A stretch of DNA of 64,000 bases, taken from NCBI GenBank assembly GCA_027924025.1, contig AP026970.1, positions 3,308,501 to 3,372,500 of the forward strand. Direction: 5' to 3'. The position numbers and the translations under genes were made by a program. Each line of letters opens with the position of its first letter. Within the stretch, counting starts at the first letter, position 1. The stretch is from Comamonadaceae bacterium OS-4. GTDB taxonomy: Bacteria; Pseudomonadota; Gammaproteobacteria; Burkholderiales; Burkholderiaceae_C. Below, piece after piece: positions 51,725 to 60,589 of this stretch. A model generated the notes under the pieces. That model did not search any database. It was not told the DNA's origin and worked only from the letters and a program-made list of their open reading frames with translations.

Positions 51725-52531
51725 TCACTGTTTGTAATAGACGATCTGGTGCGTGGTCACCAGCAGCACGCCGGCTTCGTTCCAGAGCTGGCTGCTTTGG
51801 TCAAAAAAGCCATTGCGGAAGGCCTGCGCTTGCGCCTGCCCCAAGAGGTAGCCGGTGCCGGTCTGGGCCAGTTGCTCGGTGCTGGCGTGGAAGTACACCG
51901 TCAATGACACAGTGCCCACAGGCACGTGGGTGGCCCGGCGGATGAACACCCGGGGAAAGAAAACATCGGAGATGCAAGCCAGCGACGCAAAGTCCAGGGG
52001 GCGAGGCGGGTTGTCCCGCACCCAGATTTGCGTGAGGCTGCTGTGGCCGCTGCCATCCCACACGGCAGGCAGCTGGCCGGTCACCGGGCGCTGCTCATAA
52101 CGCTTCACAAACTCCATGGGCGCCATGACCTGCGGCGGCGGTACTTCGGAGGGTGGCGGGCACAGGGGCATGGGTTCTTCGTCCACACCCCAGGTCTCAC
52201 GTCGCACGGCGGTCACCGCCGTGCCGGTCATGACAATCGCATCGCCCTGCTGGATCTCGATGGTCCAGTGCTGTGTCGACCGGTTGGTGCGCGCCGCACG
52301 CGCCATGACGGTGAAGGGGCCGTCGGCCAGCGCCGCGCAAAAATTTACCGTTAGTGACACCGGGTCGCCTAATCGCTCCGGGTGCTGCAGCACTCCGTTC
52401 AGGGCCTGTGCTGCGGTGATGCCACCAAAGGGCCCCACCATATTGGCGTAGGCCGGGTGGGTGTGGCCTGTCCAGCTGCCATCCGGCTGCGCCTGCAGCG
52501 CAATGGCTTCATCAAAAACGTGGGTACTCAT
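51725..52531 (-). CDS. Acyl-CoA thioesterase (TesB-like double hotdog)
   Basis: This 268-residue protein has two hotdog repeats, with HPAYANMVGPFGGITAAQALNGVLQHPERLGDPVSLTVNFCAAL and LACISDVFFPRVFIRRATHVPVGTVSLTVYFHA. It resembles the TesB/4HBT_3 thioesterase group. It lies downstream of the thiolase, beyond a hairpin, and upstream of the enoyl-CoA hydratase, so it may recycle CoA in beta-oxidation. Confidence 0.88.
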   Translation of the reverse strand: MSTHVFDEAIALQAQPDGSWTGHTHPAYANMVGPFGGITAAQALNGVLQHPERLGDPVSLTVNFCAALADGPFTVMARAARTNRSTQHWTIEIQQGDAIVMTGTAVTAVRRETWGVDEEPMPLCPPPSEVPPPQVMAPMEFVKRYEQRPVTGQLPAVWDGSGHSSLTQIWVRDNPPRPLDFASLACISDVFFPRVFIRRATHVPVGTVSLTVYFHASTEQLAQTGTGYLLGQAQAQAFRNGFFDQSSQLWNEAGVLLVTTHQIVYYKQ

Positions 52532-52572
52532 TCAAGCGGTCTCCAGATGGCTGCGGAGCATACAGCCCCATG

Positions 52573-52597
52573 CAAAAGGCCACCCGAAGGTGGCCTT
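52573..52597 (-). terminator. Terminator of the thiolase end of the fad operon
   Basis: Arms aaggccacc (52576-52584) and ggtggcctt (52589-52597) form a 9-bp stem with a 4-base loop, followed on the minus strand by TTTT. The short T run makes it a moderate terminator, so some read-through into the thioesterase gene is likely. Confidence 0.75.
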
Positions 52598-52610
52598 GGT
52601 GTGACGCGCC

Positions 52611-53804
52611 TTACACGCGTTCAAAGATGCCGGCAGCGCCCTGCCCAGTCCCTACGCACATGGTGACCATGCCGTATTTCAGGTTATGGCGGCGCAGCGC
52701 GTGCACCACCGTGGCTGCACGGATGGCACCGGTAGCGCCGAGCGGGTGACCCAGCGCAATCGCGCCACCCATGGGGTTGACCTTGGACGGGTCCAGACCC
52801 AGGGTGTTGATCACGGCCAGCGACTGGGCCGCAAAGGCTTCGTTCAGCTCGAACCAGTCGATGTCAGAGTGCTGCAGACCGGCGTAGCGCAGGGCGGCAG
52901 GGATGGCTTCGATCGGGCCGATACCCATGATTTCGGGTGGCACGCCACGGGCTGCAAAGCTCACAAAGCGGGCCAAGGGGGTCAGGCCGAACTGCTTGAC
53001 GGCTTTTTCGCTGGCCAGAATCAAAGCGCCTGCGCCATCGCTGGTCTGCGAGCTATTACCGGCAGTCACGCTGCCGCGGGCAGCGAACACGGGCTTGAGC
53101 TTGGCTAGGCCTTCGATGGAGGTGTCTGGGCGTGGGCCTTCGTCGAGGTTCACGGTGCGAGTGCGGGTCGACACTTCGCCGGTTGCCAGGTTGGGAGTGC
53201 GCTCGATCACATCGATGGGCGTGATCTCGTCGGTGAACTCGCCGGCTTGCTGCGCCTTGATGGCACGCAAGTGGGATTCAAGGGCGAAGGCGTCTTGCAT
53301 TTCGCGTGTCACCTTCCACTGCTGGGCGACCTTTTCTGCGGTCAGACCCATGCCGTAGGCGATGCCGACGTTTTCGTCGCGGGCAAACACTTCGGGGTTG
53401 AACGAGGGCTTGCCACCACCCATGGGCACCATGCTCATGGACTCGGCACCACCGGCGATCAGCACATCGGCCTCGCCCACACGGATGCGGTCTGCCGCCA
53501 TCTGAATGGCAGAAATGCCGGACGCGCAGAAGCGGTTGACGGTGATACCGCCCACGGGGTGGTCAAAAGCCAAGCCCACGGCCACGCGGGCCATGTTCAT
53601 GCCCTGCTCGCCTTCGGGGAAAGAGCAGCCGATGATGGCGTCTTCAATCGCCTTGGGGTCCAGGGTGGGGACTTGCAACATGGCGCTGCGCAAGGCAGAC
53701 ACCAGCAACTCGTCAGGGCGGGTGTTACGGAAATAGCCGCGGCCGGAACGCCCGATGGGCGTGCGCGTGGCGGCAACGATGTAAGCGTCTTGGACTTGTT
53801 TCAT
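52611..53804 (-). CDS. Acetyl-CoA acyltransferase (thiolase, FadA-type)
   Basis: This 397-residue thiolase has the nucleophile Cys in NRFCASGISAIQ (about residue 92), the His in GHPLGATGA and the second Cys in MVTMCVGTGQGAAG. It carries out the last, CoA-dependent step of beta-oxidation. It is in the operon with the DUF4442 gene and the FadB-type fusion (12-base gap upstream). Confidence 0.95.
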   Translation of the reverse strand: MKQVQDAYIVAATRTPIGRSGRGYFRNTRPDELLVSALRSAMLQVPTLDPKAIEDAIIGCSFPEGEQGMNMARVAVGLAFDHPVGGITVNRFCASGISAIQMAADRIRVGEADVLIAGGAESMSMVPMGGGKPSFNPEVFARDENVGIAYGMGLTAEKVAQQWKVTREMQDAFALESHLRAIKAQQAGEFTDEITPIDVIERTPNLATGEVSTRTRTVNLDEGPRPDTSIEGLAKLKPVFAARGSVTAGNSSQTSDGAGALILASEKAVKQFGLTPLARFVSFAARGVPPEIMGIGPIEAIPAALRYAGLQHSDIDWFELNEAFAAQSLAVINTLGLDPSKVNPMGGAIALGHPLGATGAIRAATVVHALRRHNLKYGMVTMCVGTGQGAAGIFERV

Positions 53805-53816
53805 GAGGAAACTCCT

Positions 53817-54338
53817 TTATTTTTTCGGGGTGGGTATCCACGCCCAGATGAATTCACATTGAATGGGCTGTTCGCCCGATTCGTCGCTGACCAGCACCGG
53901 CACGCTGACCTCGCCCTTGTCGCTTTGCTGCATGAGCTGGCGCTGCGCATCCGACAAGGTGGCCACTGCGCGCATGGCGCCCTGGGCACGTCGTTTGAAG
54001 TCGATGCGCATGGTCTTGGCCAGGGGCAGGCAGTCGTCCCGCACATTCATGCCCACCACCATGCCGGTAGCCGTTTCAGCCAGCAATGCCATGGCAGCGG
54101 CATGCACACCCTGAATGTGGTTTTGCACGCGGCGCACATTGGCCACGGCAATCTCCACACGTTCAGGCGCCATGTGCGAAAAGTCCAGACCTGCGGTGCC
54201 GGTGAAAGGCACTGCACGGCCCATGACCTTGTTGCGCAGCCAGGGGCGCAGGGCCGCAGGCACACGGTCCAACTTGGCGACCGAGCGTGCCAAGCGGTTG
54301 GGCCGGGCAGTCGATGCGTGGGCAGCGAGCGTAGTCAT
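53817..54338 (-). CDS. DUF4442 (hotdog-fold) protein
   Basis: This 173-residue protein has the DUF4442/PaaI-like segment IAVANVRRVQNHIQGVHAAAMALLAETATGMVVGMNV, with the hotdog helix AAAMALLAE. It is probably a thioesterase-like member of the beta-oxidation operon, between the fusion gene (8-base gap) and the thiolase. The catalytic role is unproven. Confidence 0.85.
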   Translation of the reverse strand: MTTLAAHASTARPNRLARSVAKLDRVPAALRPWLRNKVMGRAVPFTGTAGLDFSHMAPERVEIAVANVRRVQNHIQGVHAAAMALLAETATGMVVGMNVRDDCLPLAKTMRIDFKRRAQGAMRAVATLSDAQRQLMQQSDKGEVSVPVLVSDESGEQPIQCEFIWAWIPTPKK

Positions 54339-54346
54339 GGCGCCAA

Positions 54347-56746
54347 TCAGTTACGCACCGGCTTGCCGGTGGACATCATGCCCATGATGCGTTCTTGCGT
54401 CTTGGGGTGGGTCAGCAGGCTGCAGAAGGCCTTGCGTTCCATGGCCATGAGGTATTCCTCCGTCACCAGGGTGCCGGCATCCACTTGGCCGCCACACACC
54501 ACCTCTGCAATCAGCAAGCCGATATGGAAATCGTGCGCGCTGATGAAGCCACCGTCGCGCATGTTGACCAGCTGGGCACGGATGGTGGCAATGCCACTGC
54601 GACCGGCCACGGGGAAGCTGCGCTTGTGCGGTGCACGGTAGCCGGAGGTGTACAAGGCCTTGGCCTCGTTGATGGCCACAAACAAGAGCTCGTCTTTATG
54701 GGCCACCACCACGTCGCTGTCCAGCAGGTAACCCAGCTTGCGGCTTTCGAGCGCGCTGGTGCCTACCTTGGCCATGGCCGCAGCGGTGAAGCCTTCGGTC
54801 AGGAAAGGCAGCACGTCCTTGGAGGTGGACAGTGCCATGTTCTCTGCAGCGCGACGTGCGATGTAGGTCAAGCCGCCGGCACCGGGCACCAGGCCCACGC
54901 CGACTTCCACCAGACCGATGTAGCTTTCCATCGCCGCCACGCGCTTGCTGGAGTAGATGGCCAGCTCGCAACCACCGCCCAGCGCCAAACCGCGAATGGC
55001 GGAAATGACGGGCACGTTGGAGTAGCGCAGCTTGAGCATGGCGTTTTGCAGCTCGGCTTCTGCGCCTTCGATGGCTTTGGCGCCACCGATCATGAAGGCG
55101 GGCATCATGCCTTGCAGGTCGGCACCGGCAGAGAACATCTCGTCCGGCGACCAGATCACCAGGCCTTGGTATTCCTTCTCAGCCAGCTCCTGGGCTTGCA
55201 GCAGGCCTTCGATCACACCGCCACCGATGGCGTGCATCTTGGTCTTGATGCTGGCAATCAGCACTTGTTCATCCAGCGTCCACAGGCGGATGGACTCGTC
55301 TTCAAAGATCGTCTTGCCAGCGGTCTCGGCCTTAGGAGCGTTGGAACCCAGCACGCTCTCGGGGAAGTGCTGGCGCTCGTACACGGGCAGCTTACGCACC
55401 GGCACGAAAGTGCCTGTGGTGGGGTTCCAGGAGCCTGCAGCGGTGTGCACGCCACCGGCGTCAGCCACGGGGCCTTTGAACACCCACTCGGGCAGCGGCG
55501 CTTTGCACAGGGCCTTGCCAGCATCGATGTCTTCTTGAACCATCTTGGCGACTTCGAGCCAGCCGGCTTCTTGCCAGAGCTCAAACGGGCCTTGCTTCAT
55601 GCCGAAGCCCCAGCGCATGCAGAAGTCCACATCGCGGGCGTTGTCGGCGATCGACGCCAAATGGATGGCGGCGTAATGGAAGCTGTTGCGCAAAATAGCC
55701 CACAGGAACTGACCCTGCTTGCCTTCGGCATTGCGCAAGAGCTTCAGGCGCTCGGCGGCTGGCTTCTTGAGCATGCGGGCGTAGACCTCGTCGGCCTTTT
55801 CGCCACCGGGCACATACTCCTTGCTTTCGCCGTCGAAACGCAGCACATCGCGGCCGACCTTCTTGAAGAAACCGGCTTTGGACTTCTGGCCCAGGTTACC
55901 CATCTCCAACAGGGTCTTCAGCACCACCGGGGTGGCAAAGCTCTCGTAGAAGGGATCGGTCTCGATGCTGAGCGTGTCCTGCAGCGTCTTGATCACGTGG
56001 GCCATGGTGTCCAGGCCAACCACGTCCGCAGTGCGGAAAGTGCCGGAGGATGCGCGACCCAACTTTTTGCCGGTCAGGTCATCGACCACGTCGTAGGTGA
56101 GGCCGAAGTTTTCCACTTCCTTCATGGTGGCCAACATGCCGGCAATGCCGACGCGGTTGGCGATGAAGTTGGGGGAATCCTTGGCACGGACCACACCCTT
56201 GCCCAGGGTGCTGGTGACAAAGCCTTCGAGCGCATCGAGGTAGTGGGCTTCGGTGGTGGGGGTGTTGATCAACTCCACCAGCGCCATATAGCGGGGTGGG
56301 TTGAAGAAGTGGATACCGCAGAAGCGGGGCTTGATCTCTTCCGGCAGCGCTTCTGACAGTTTGGTGATCGACAGGCCGGAGGTGTTGGACGCGACGATCG
56401 TGTTGGGGCCGATGAAGGGCGCGATCTTTGTGTAGAGGTCCAGCTTCCAGTCCATGCGCTCTGCGATGGCCTCAATGATGAGGTCGCAGTCGCGCAGCTG
56501 TTCGAGGTGCTCTTCGTAGTTGGCCTGGCCGATCAAGCCAGCGTCATCCACCACGCCCAGAGGGGCGGGCTTGAGCTTCTTGAGGTTCTCAATGGCACGG
56601 GTAACGATGCCATTCTTGGGGCCTTCTTTGGCGGGCAGATCAAACAGCACCACGGGTACTTTGACGTTGACGAGGTGGGCTGCGATTTGCGCGCCCATCA
56701 CGCCTGCGCCGAGCACGGCGACTTTACGGACTTGGAAACGGGACAT
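54347..56746 (-). CDS. 3-hydroxyacyl-CoA dehydrogenase/enoyl-CoA hydratase fusion (FadB-like, dehydrogenase domain first)
   Basis: This 799-residue fusion begins with the NAD-binding dehydrogenase (about 8-310, VAVLGAGVMGAQIAAHLVNVKVPVVLFDLPAKEG; NTSGLSI; FFNPPRYMALVELI) and ends with a crotonase domain (about 470-720, LVIWSPDEMFSAGADLQGMM; AIRGLALGGGCELAI; GLVPGAGGLTYIARR). The domain order is opposite to E. coli FadB and matches the FadN-type proteins. It catalyses the second and third beta-oxidation steps. Confidence 0.94.
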   Translation of the reverse strand: MSRFQVRKVAVLGAGVMGAQIAAHLVNVKVPVVLFDLPAKEGPKNGIVTRAIENLKKLKPAPLGVVDDAGLIGQANYEEHLEQLRDCDLIIEAIAERMDWKLDLYTKIAPFIGPNTIVASNTSGLSITKLSEALPEEIKPRFCGIHFFNPPRYMALVELINTPTTEAHYLDALEGFVTSTLGKGVVRAKDSPNFIANRVGIAGMLATMKEVENFGLTYDVVDDLTGKKLGRASSGTFRTADVVGLDTMAHVIKTLQDTLSIETDPFYESFATPVVLKTLLEMGNLGQKSKAGFFKKVGRDVLRFDGESKEYVPGGEKADEVYARMLKKPAAERLKLLRNAEGKQGQFLWAILRNSFHYAAIHLASIADNARDVDFCMRWGFGMKQGPFELWQEAGWLEVAKMVQEDIDAGKALCKAPLPEWVFKGPVADAGGVHTAAGSWNPTTGTFVPVRKLPVYERQHFPESVLGSNAPKAETAGKTIFEDESIRLWTLDEQVLIASIKTKMHAIGGGVIEGLLQAQELAEKEYQGLVIWSPDEMFSAGADLQGMMPAFMIGGAKAIEGAEAELQNAMLKLRYSNVPVISAIRGLALGGGCELAIYSSKRVAAMESYIGLVEVGVGLVPGAGGLTYIARRAAENMALSTSKDVLPFLTEGFTAAAMAKVGTSALESRKLGYLLDSDVVVAHKDELLFVAINEAKALYTSGYRAPHKRSFPVAGRSGIATIRAQLVNMRDGGFISAHDFHIGLLIAEVVCGGQVDAGTLVTEEYLMAMERKAFCSLLTHPKTQERIMGMMSTGKPVRN

Positions 56747-56764
56747 AGGTTTTCCTGAATTGGT

Positions 56765-57199
56765 TTACTGGATGCGGGTCCAGGTCTGCGTGCGGCCGAA
56801 GAAGGCGATGGAACCGCGCATCTCCAGCTTCTTGCCACCTTCGATAGGGGTGAGGCGGGCGTTGTATTCCTTGCCCTCTGCGGGGTCGAGAATCTTGCCG
56901 CCGTCCCAGACCTCTTTGCCTTCCACCTTCTTCACGCCACGGATGATTTCAAGCCCGACGATGGGCTTGCCTTTACGGTCATCTTTGCACTCTTCGCACT
57001 TGTCTTCCGGCTTTGCCGCAGGGTCGAGCCGCTTCTCGATACGGGCGGTGACGACACCGCCCTCTTCGACGATGCGGATTTCCGACTTGGCCTGGCCGGT
57101 CTTATCGTCCACTTGGCGCCACAAGCCCACGGGGCTCATTTGGGCCATAGCGGCAGTGGCAGTCAGGCCGAGAGCAATTACGAGCGATGTGCGAATCAT
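56765..57199 (-). CDS. DUF2147 periplasmic protein
   Basis: This 144-residue protein has a signal peptide (about 1-19, MIRTSLVIALGLTATAAMA). The DUF2147 features are SPVGLWRQVDDKTGQAKSEIRIVEEGGVVTARIEK, CEECKDDRKGKPIVGLEIIRGVKK and DPAEGKEYNARL. The role is unknown, but DUF2147 genes commonly sit within fatty-acid degradation operons. The ATG at 57199 has AGGAGA 6 bases upstream. The CEEC pair could bind metal or form a disulfide. Confidence 0.9.
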   Translation of the reverse strand: MIRTSLVIALGLTATAAMAQMSPVGLWRQVDDKTGQAKSEIRIVEEGGVVTARIEKRLDPAAKPEDKCEECKDDRKGKPIVGLEIIRGVKKVEGKEVWDGGKILDPAEGKEYNARLTPIEGGKKLEMRGSIAFFGRTQTWTRIQ

Positions 57200-57248
57200 G
57201 AAAGTCTCCTGTCGTGTAAAAAGTGGATGGGGCAAACGCAGTGATTTT

Positions 57249-59045
57249 TTAAGCCAGAGCGGCGTTGGTGTCCATCAAAACTTTGGAGCCAGTGCGGGCA
57301 GTGCGCATCAGGGTCGCGGTTTCGGGGAACAACTTGGCGAAGTAGAAGCGTGCGGTCTGCAGCTTGGCGGTGTAGAACGGATCAGTGCTGCCGGCCGCAA
57401 TTTCACGCAGGGCCACTTGGGCCATGCGGGCAAAGAAGTAGCCGAACACCAAGTGACCTGCCACACGCAGGTAGTCCACGGCGGCGGCGCCTACTTCGTC
57501 GGGGTTCTGGAAACCCTTGAAGCCGACTTCGGTGGTGAACTTGGTCATCTGCTCGCCCAGGATGGCGATTGGAGTGATGAATTCAGCCATCTTTTCGTTC
57601 ACGCCTTCTTCGGCCACCAGTGCACCCACTAGCTTGCCGAACTTCTTGAGGGTGGCGCCGTTGTTGCCCAGAACCTTGCGGCCCAGCAAGTCCAGAGACT
57701 GGATGGTGTTGGTGCCTTCATAGATCATGTTGATGCGGTTGTCGCGCACAAACTGCTCCATGCCCCATTCCTTGATGAAGCCGTGGCCGCCGAAGACCTG
57801 CATGCAGGCGTTGGTGGCGATGTGGCCGTTGTCGGTCAGGAACGCTTTGGCAATCGGGGTCAGCAAAGCGAGCATTTCGCCGGCGTCTTTGCGCACCTTT
57901 TCATCCGGGTGGTTGTGCTCTTTTTCCAGCAACATGGAGCAGTAGACCTGCAAGGCACGACCGCCGTCTGCGTAGGCACGGGCAGTCATCAGCATCTTGC
58001 GCACGTCGGGGTGCACGATGATGGGGTCTGCAGGCTTGTCCTTGGCTTTGGTGCCGGAGAGGCTGCGCATCTGGATACGGTCTTTGGCGTAGGCCAAGGC
58101 GTTCTGGAATGCAACTTCGGTGAGGCCCAGGGACTGGTTGCCCACGCCCAAACGGGCGGCATTCATCATCACGAACATGCCTTGCATGCCCTTGTTGGCC
58201 TGGCCCACCATGGTGCCCACGGCGTCTTCCAAGACCATTTGGCAGGTGGCATTGCCGTGAATGCCCATTTTGTGCTCGAGGCCGCCACAGTAAATGCCGT
58301 TGCGCTCACCCAAGGAGCCGTCAGCATTCACATGGAACTTGGGCACGATGAACAGGCTGATGCCTTTGATGCCGGGAGGCGCATCGGGCAAGCGGGCCAA
58401 CACCAAGTGAATGATGTTGTCGGTCATGTCGTGTTCACCGGCGCTGATGAAGATCTTGTTGCCGGTGATTTTGTAGGTGCCGTCGGCCTGGGGCTCCGCC
58501 TTGGTGCGCATCAGGCCCAAATCGGTACCGCAATGGGGTTCGGTCAGGCACATGGTGCCGGTCCACTCGCCGCTGGTCATCTTGGGCAGGTAGGTGGCTT
58601 TTTGCTCAGGGGTACCGTGGGTTTCCAGCGCGGCATAGGCGCCGTGGGTCAGGCCGGGGTACATGGTCCAGGCCTGGTTGGCGCTGTTGAGCATTTCGTA
58701 GAACATGCCATTCACCACATAGGGCAGGCCTTGTCCGCCGTACTCGGGGTCGCAGGCCAATGCTGCCCAACCGCCGTCGATGTACTGGCGGTAGGCTTCC
58801 TTGAAGCCCTTGGGGGTGGTGACCGCGTGGGTGGTCTGGTCGATGGTGCAACCTTCGGTGTCGCCGCTGATGTTCAGGGGGAACGCCACTTCGGCAGCGA
58901 ACTTGCCGCCCTCTTCCAACACGGCGTTGATGGTTTCCACATCCATCTCAGCGTGTTTGGGGATTTGCTGCAGGTCTTGCGCCACGTTCAGCACTTCGTG
59001 CATCACAAATTGCATGTCGCGCAGGGGGGGGGTGTAAGTAGGCAT
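57249..59045 (-). CDS. Acyl-CoA dehydrogenase, long (C-terminal-extended) form
   Basis: This 598-residue enzyme is longer than the standard 380 because of N- and C-terminal extensions. It has YGGQGLPYVVNGMFYEML, MCLTEPHCGTDLGLMRTKAEPQADGTYKITGNKIFISAGEHD and HGFIKEWGMEQFVRDNRINMIYEGTNTIQSLDLLGRKVL, with the catalytic Glu in YEGTN. It matches the DmdC/long-acyl-CoA dehydrogenase group. It starts the fad operon, 39 bases after the upstream TetR stop, and shares its direction. Confidence 0.94.
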   Translation of the reverse strand: MPTYTPPLRDMQFVMHEVLNVAQDLQQIPKHAEMDVETINAVLEEGGKFAAEVAFPLNISGDTEGCTIDQTTHAVTTPKGFKEAYRQYIDGGWAALACDPEYGGQGLPYVVNGMFYEMLNSANQAWTMYPGLTHGAYAALETHGTPEQKATYLPKMTSGEWTGTMCLTEPHCGTDLGLMRTKAEPQADGTYKITGNKIFISAGEHDMTDNIIHLVLARLPDAPPGIKGISLFIVPKFHVNADGSLGERNGIYCGGLEHKMGIHGNATCQMVLEDAVGTMVGQANKGMQGMFVMMNAARLGVGNQSLGLTEVAFQNALAYAKDRIQMRSLSGTKAKDKPADPIIVHPDVRKMLMTARAYADGGRALQVYCSMLLEKEHNHPDEKVRKDAGEMLALLTPIAKAFLTDNGHIATNACMQVFGGHGFIKEWGMEQFVRDNRINMIYEGTNTIQSLDLLGRKVLGNNGATLKKFGKLVGALVAEEGVNEKMAEFITPIAILGEQMTKFTTEVGFKGFQNPDEVGAAAVDYLRVAGHLVFGYFFARMAQVALREIAAGSTDPFYTAKLQTARFYFAKLFPETATLMRTARTGSKVLMDTNAALA

Positions 59046-59084
59046 GGTGCTTTCTCCTGATGAACTGGGTGGGTATGGTTGGGT

Positions 59085-59768
59085 TTAATTCGGGGTGACC
59101 GGGGTCACGGCATATCGCGCAAGGATGTTGGAAAAGCCCTGATTCGCGCGCTCGATAGAACCGGGGTTTTTGAGAAAACGGGCCTCGTAGTGCAAGGCGA
59201 GGATCAAGCCGTGGATCTCAAATGCCATTTGCTGCTCGTCGGCATCAGAGCGCAGGTGACCACATTGCTTGGCCAAAACGACCGCGCGGTACAACGCGCT
59301 GAGCCAGGTTTGCACCGAGAAGGCCAGCGCATCACGCACGGGGCCTGGTCGGTCATCGAATTCGACGGCACCGCTGATAAAGATGCAACCAGATTGGATT
59401 TCTACCGCGACACGCTTCATCCAATTGCCGAACAGCGCTTGGACGCGCGGCAGCCCGCGATCAGCATGGAGTGCCGGGTAAAACACTTCTTGCTCGAAGC
59501 GGCTGAAGTATTCGCGAACCACCGAGATTTGCATCTCTTCGCGGGAGCCAAAGTGCGCAAACACACCGGACTTGCTCATTTGGGTGACTTCTGCAAGCAC
59601 CCCGATGCTCAAGCCTTCGAGGCCGATCTGCGTGGCGAGACCCAAAGCGGCCTCGACGATAGCGGCCTTGGTTTGCTGGCCTTTTTGCATCGCACGTCGA
59701 GCGGGCGCGCGCTTGGTAGCGGGCTCGGTAGAGGAGTGCTCGATAGCGATTTCAGCGGCAAGCGACAT
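59085..59768 (-). CDS. TetR-family regulator of the fad operon
   Basis: This 227-residue repressor has a TetR helix-turn-helix (about 35-80, IVEAALGLATQIGLEGLSIGVLAEVTQMSKSGVFAHFGSREEMQISVV) and a long-chain-ligand type C-terminal domain. The ATG at 59768 begins MSLAAEIAIEHSS; a frame to 59840 would run across the operator. It precedes the long acyl-CoA dehydrogenase on the same strand and is probably autoregulated through the palindrome at 59784-59807, releasing on acyl-CoA. Confidence 0.9.
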   Translation of the reverse strand: MSLAAEIAIEHSSTEPATKRAPARRAMQKGQQTKAAIVEAALGLATQIGLEGLSIGVLAEVTQMSKSGVFAHFGSREEMQISVVREYFSRFEQEVFYPALHADRGLPRVQALFGNWMKRVAVEIQSGCIFISGAVEFDDRPGPVRDALAFSVQTWLSALYRAVVLAKQCGHLRSDADEQQMAFEIHGLILALHYEARFLKNPGSIERANQGFSNILARYAVTPVTPN

Positions 59769-59783
59769 AGACGAGTGGCAATC

Positions 59784-59807
59784 AAAATAGAACGATCGTG
59801 CTATTTT
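59784..59807. promoter_or_regulatory. 24-bp palindromic TetR operator of the fad operon
   Basis: The arms AAAATAG and CTATTTT flank an inner ACGATCGT with a single non-pairing position in each half. It lies 16 bases upstream of the TetR start, in the correct place to block its promoter. The structure fits a fatty-acid TetR operator. Confidence 0.75.
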
Positions 59808-59876
59808 GCAGCATTTCACTCGACACTGTGAAGTACCCACCCCCTCTAGAGGGTCACTTCTAAGGCAAACTAGGGT

Positions 59877-60521
59877 TTACCCCAGAATCAAACCCAATGC
59901 GCTGTCGAGGTGCTCCGACGGCAGGCGCTTGAACCCGGATCGGGCAAAGCGCTGCAAACGGCCCGCCACAAAAGCCACCGCCGTAGACGCTTGAATTTGC
60001 GGGTCAATCGCGCCCACCTGCGCCGGTGCCGTCAGGCGGCCATCCCGCAGGCACTGCTTGACCGTGGCTTCCACTTTGTCAAACAGGGCGTTCATGCGCT
60101 GCTGCAAGCGCTCGTGCTCCAGCACCAGTGCATCGCCCACCATCACACGGGCCATTCCCGGGTTCTTTTCGGCAAACTGCACCAACATGCTGAGGATGCG
60201 ATGCGACTGCCGCACGCCGACATCGGAGGCGGGGTCGGCGGCCTCTTTTTCAATGATCTGGTTGATCAGCGAAAAAACAGTCTGCTCGATGAAGTCAATC
60301 AAGCCCTCAAACATTTGCGCCTTGCTGGCGAAATGCCGGTACAGCGCGGCCTCGCTGACCTCCAGCCGCGCTGCCAATGCCGCGGTCGTGATGCGTTCGC
60401 CACCGGGCTGCTCCAGCATGCTGGCCAGCATTTGGAGAATCTGAACCCGGCGCTCTCCGGGCTTGGGCCGCTTGCGCGCTGGCGCATCGGCAGATGGTGT
60501 CTCAGCAGAGGTATCGGTCAT
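59877..60521 (-). CDS. slmA: Nucleoid occlusion factor SlmA
   Basis: SlmA is a TetR-fold DNA-binding protein that blocks FtsZ assembly over the nucleoid. The 214-residue protein matches E. coli SlmA through RITTAALAARLEVSEAALYRHFASKAQMFEGLIDFIEQTVFSLINQI and ERLQQRMNALFDKVEATVKQ. The N-terminal tail is longer and basic. Its neighbourhood near argB is conserved in many betaproteobacteria. It is separated from the TetR operator by 69 bases. Confidence 0.92.
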   Translation of the reverse strand: MTDTSAETPSADAPARKRPKPGERRVQILQMLASMLEQPGGERITTAALAARLEVSEAALYRHFASKAQMFEGLIDFIEQTVFSLINQIIEKEAADPASDVGVRQSHRILSMLVQFAEKNPGMARVMVGDALVLEHERLQQRMNALFDKVEATVKQCLRDGRLTAPAQVGAIDPQIQASTAVAFVAGRLQRFARSGFKRLPSEHLDSALGLILG

Positions 60522-60589
60522 GGCACGTCTGGTCTCAAGGGCTAGTTAGTGTTCACTTAAATTCTCGCACGCGCAACGCGCCTGACCTT

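Noticed and set aside
54395..56356. A 653-codon plus-strand open frame opposite the FadB-type gene
   Set aside because: It is an antisense shadow of a GC-rich real gene. The translated product has no family motif, while the minus-strand frame matches a full fusion enzyme.
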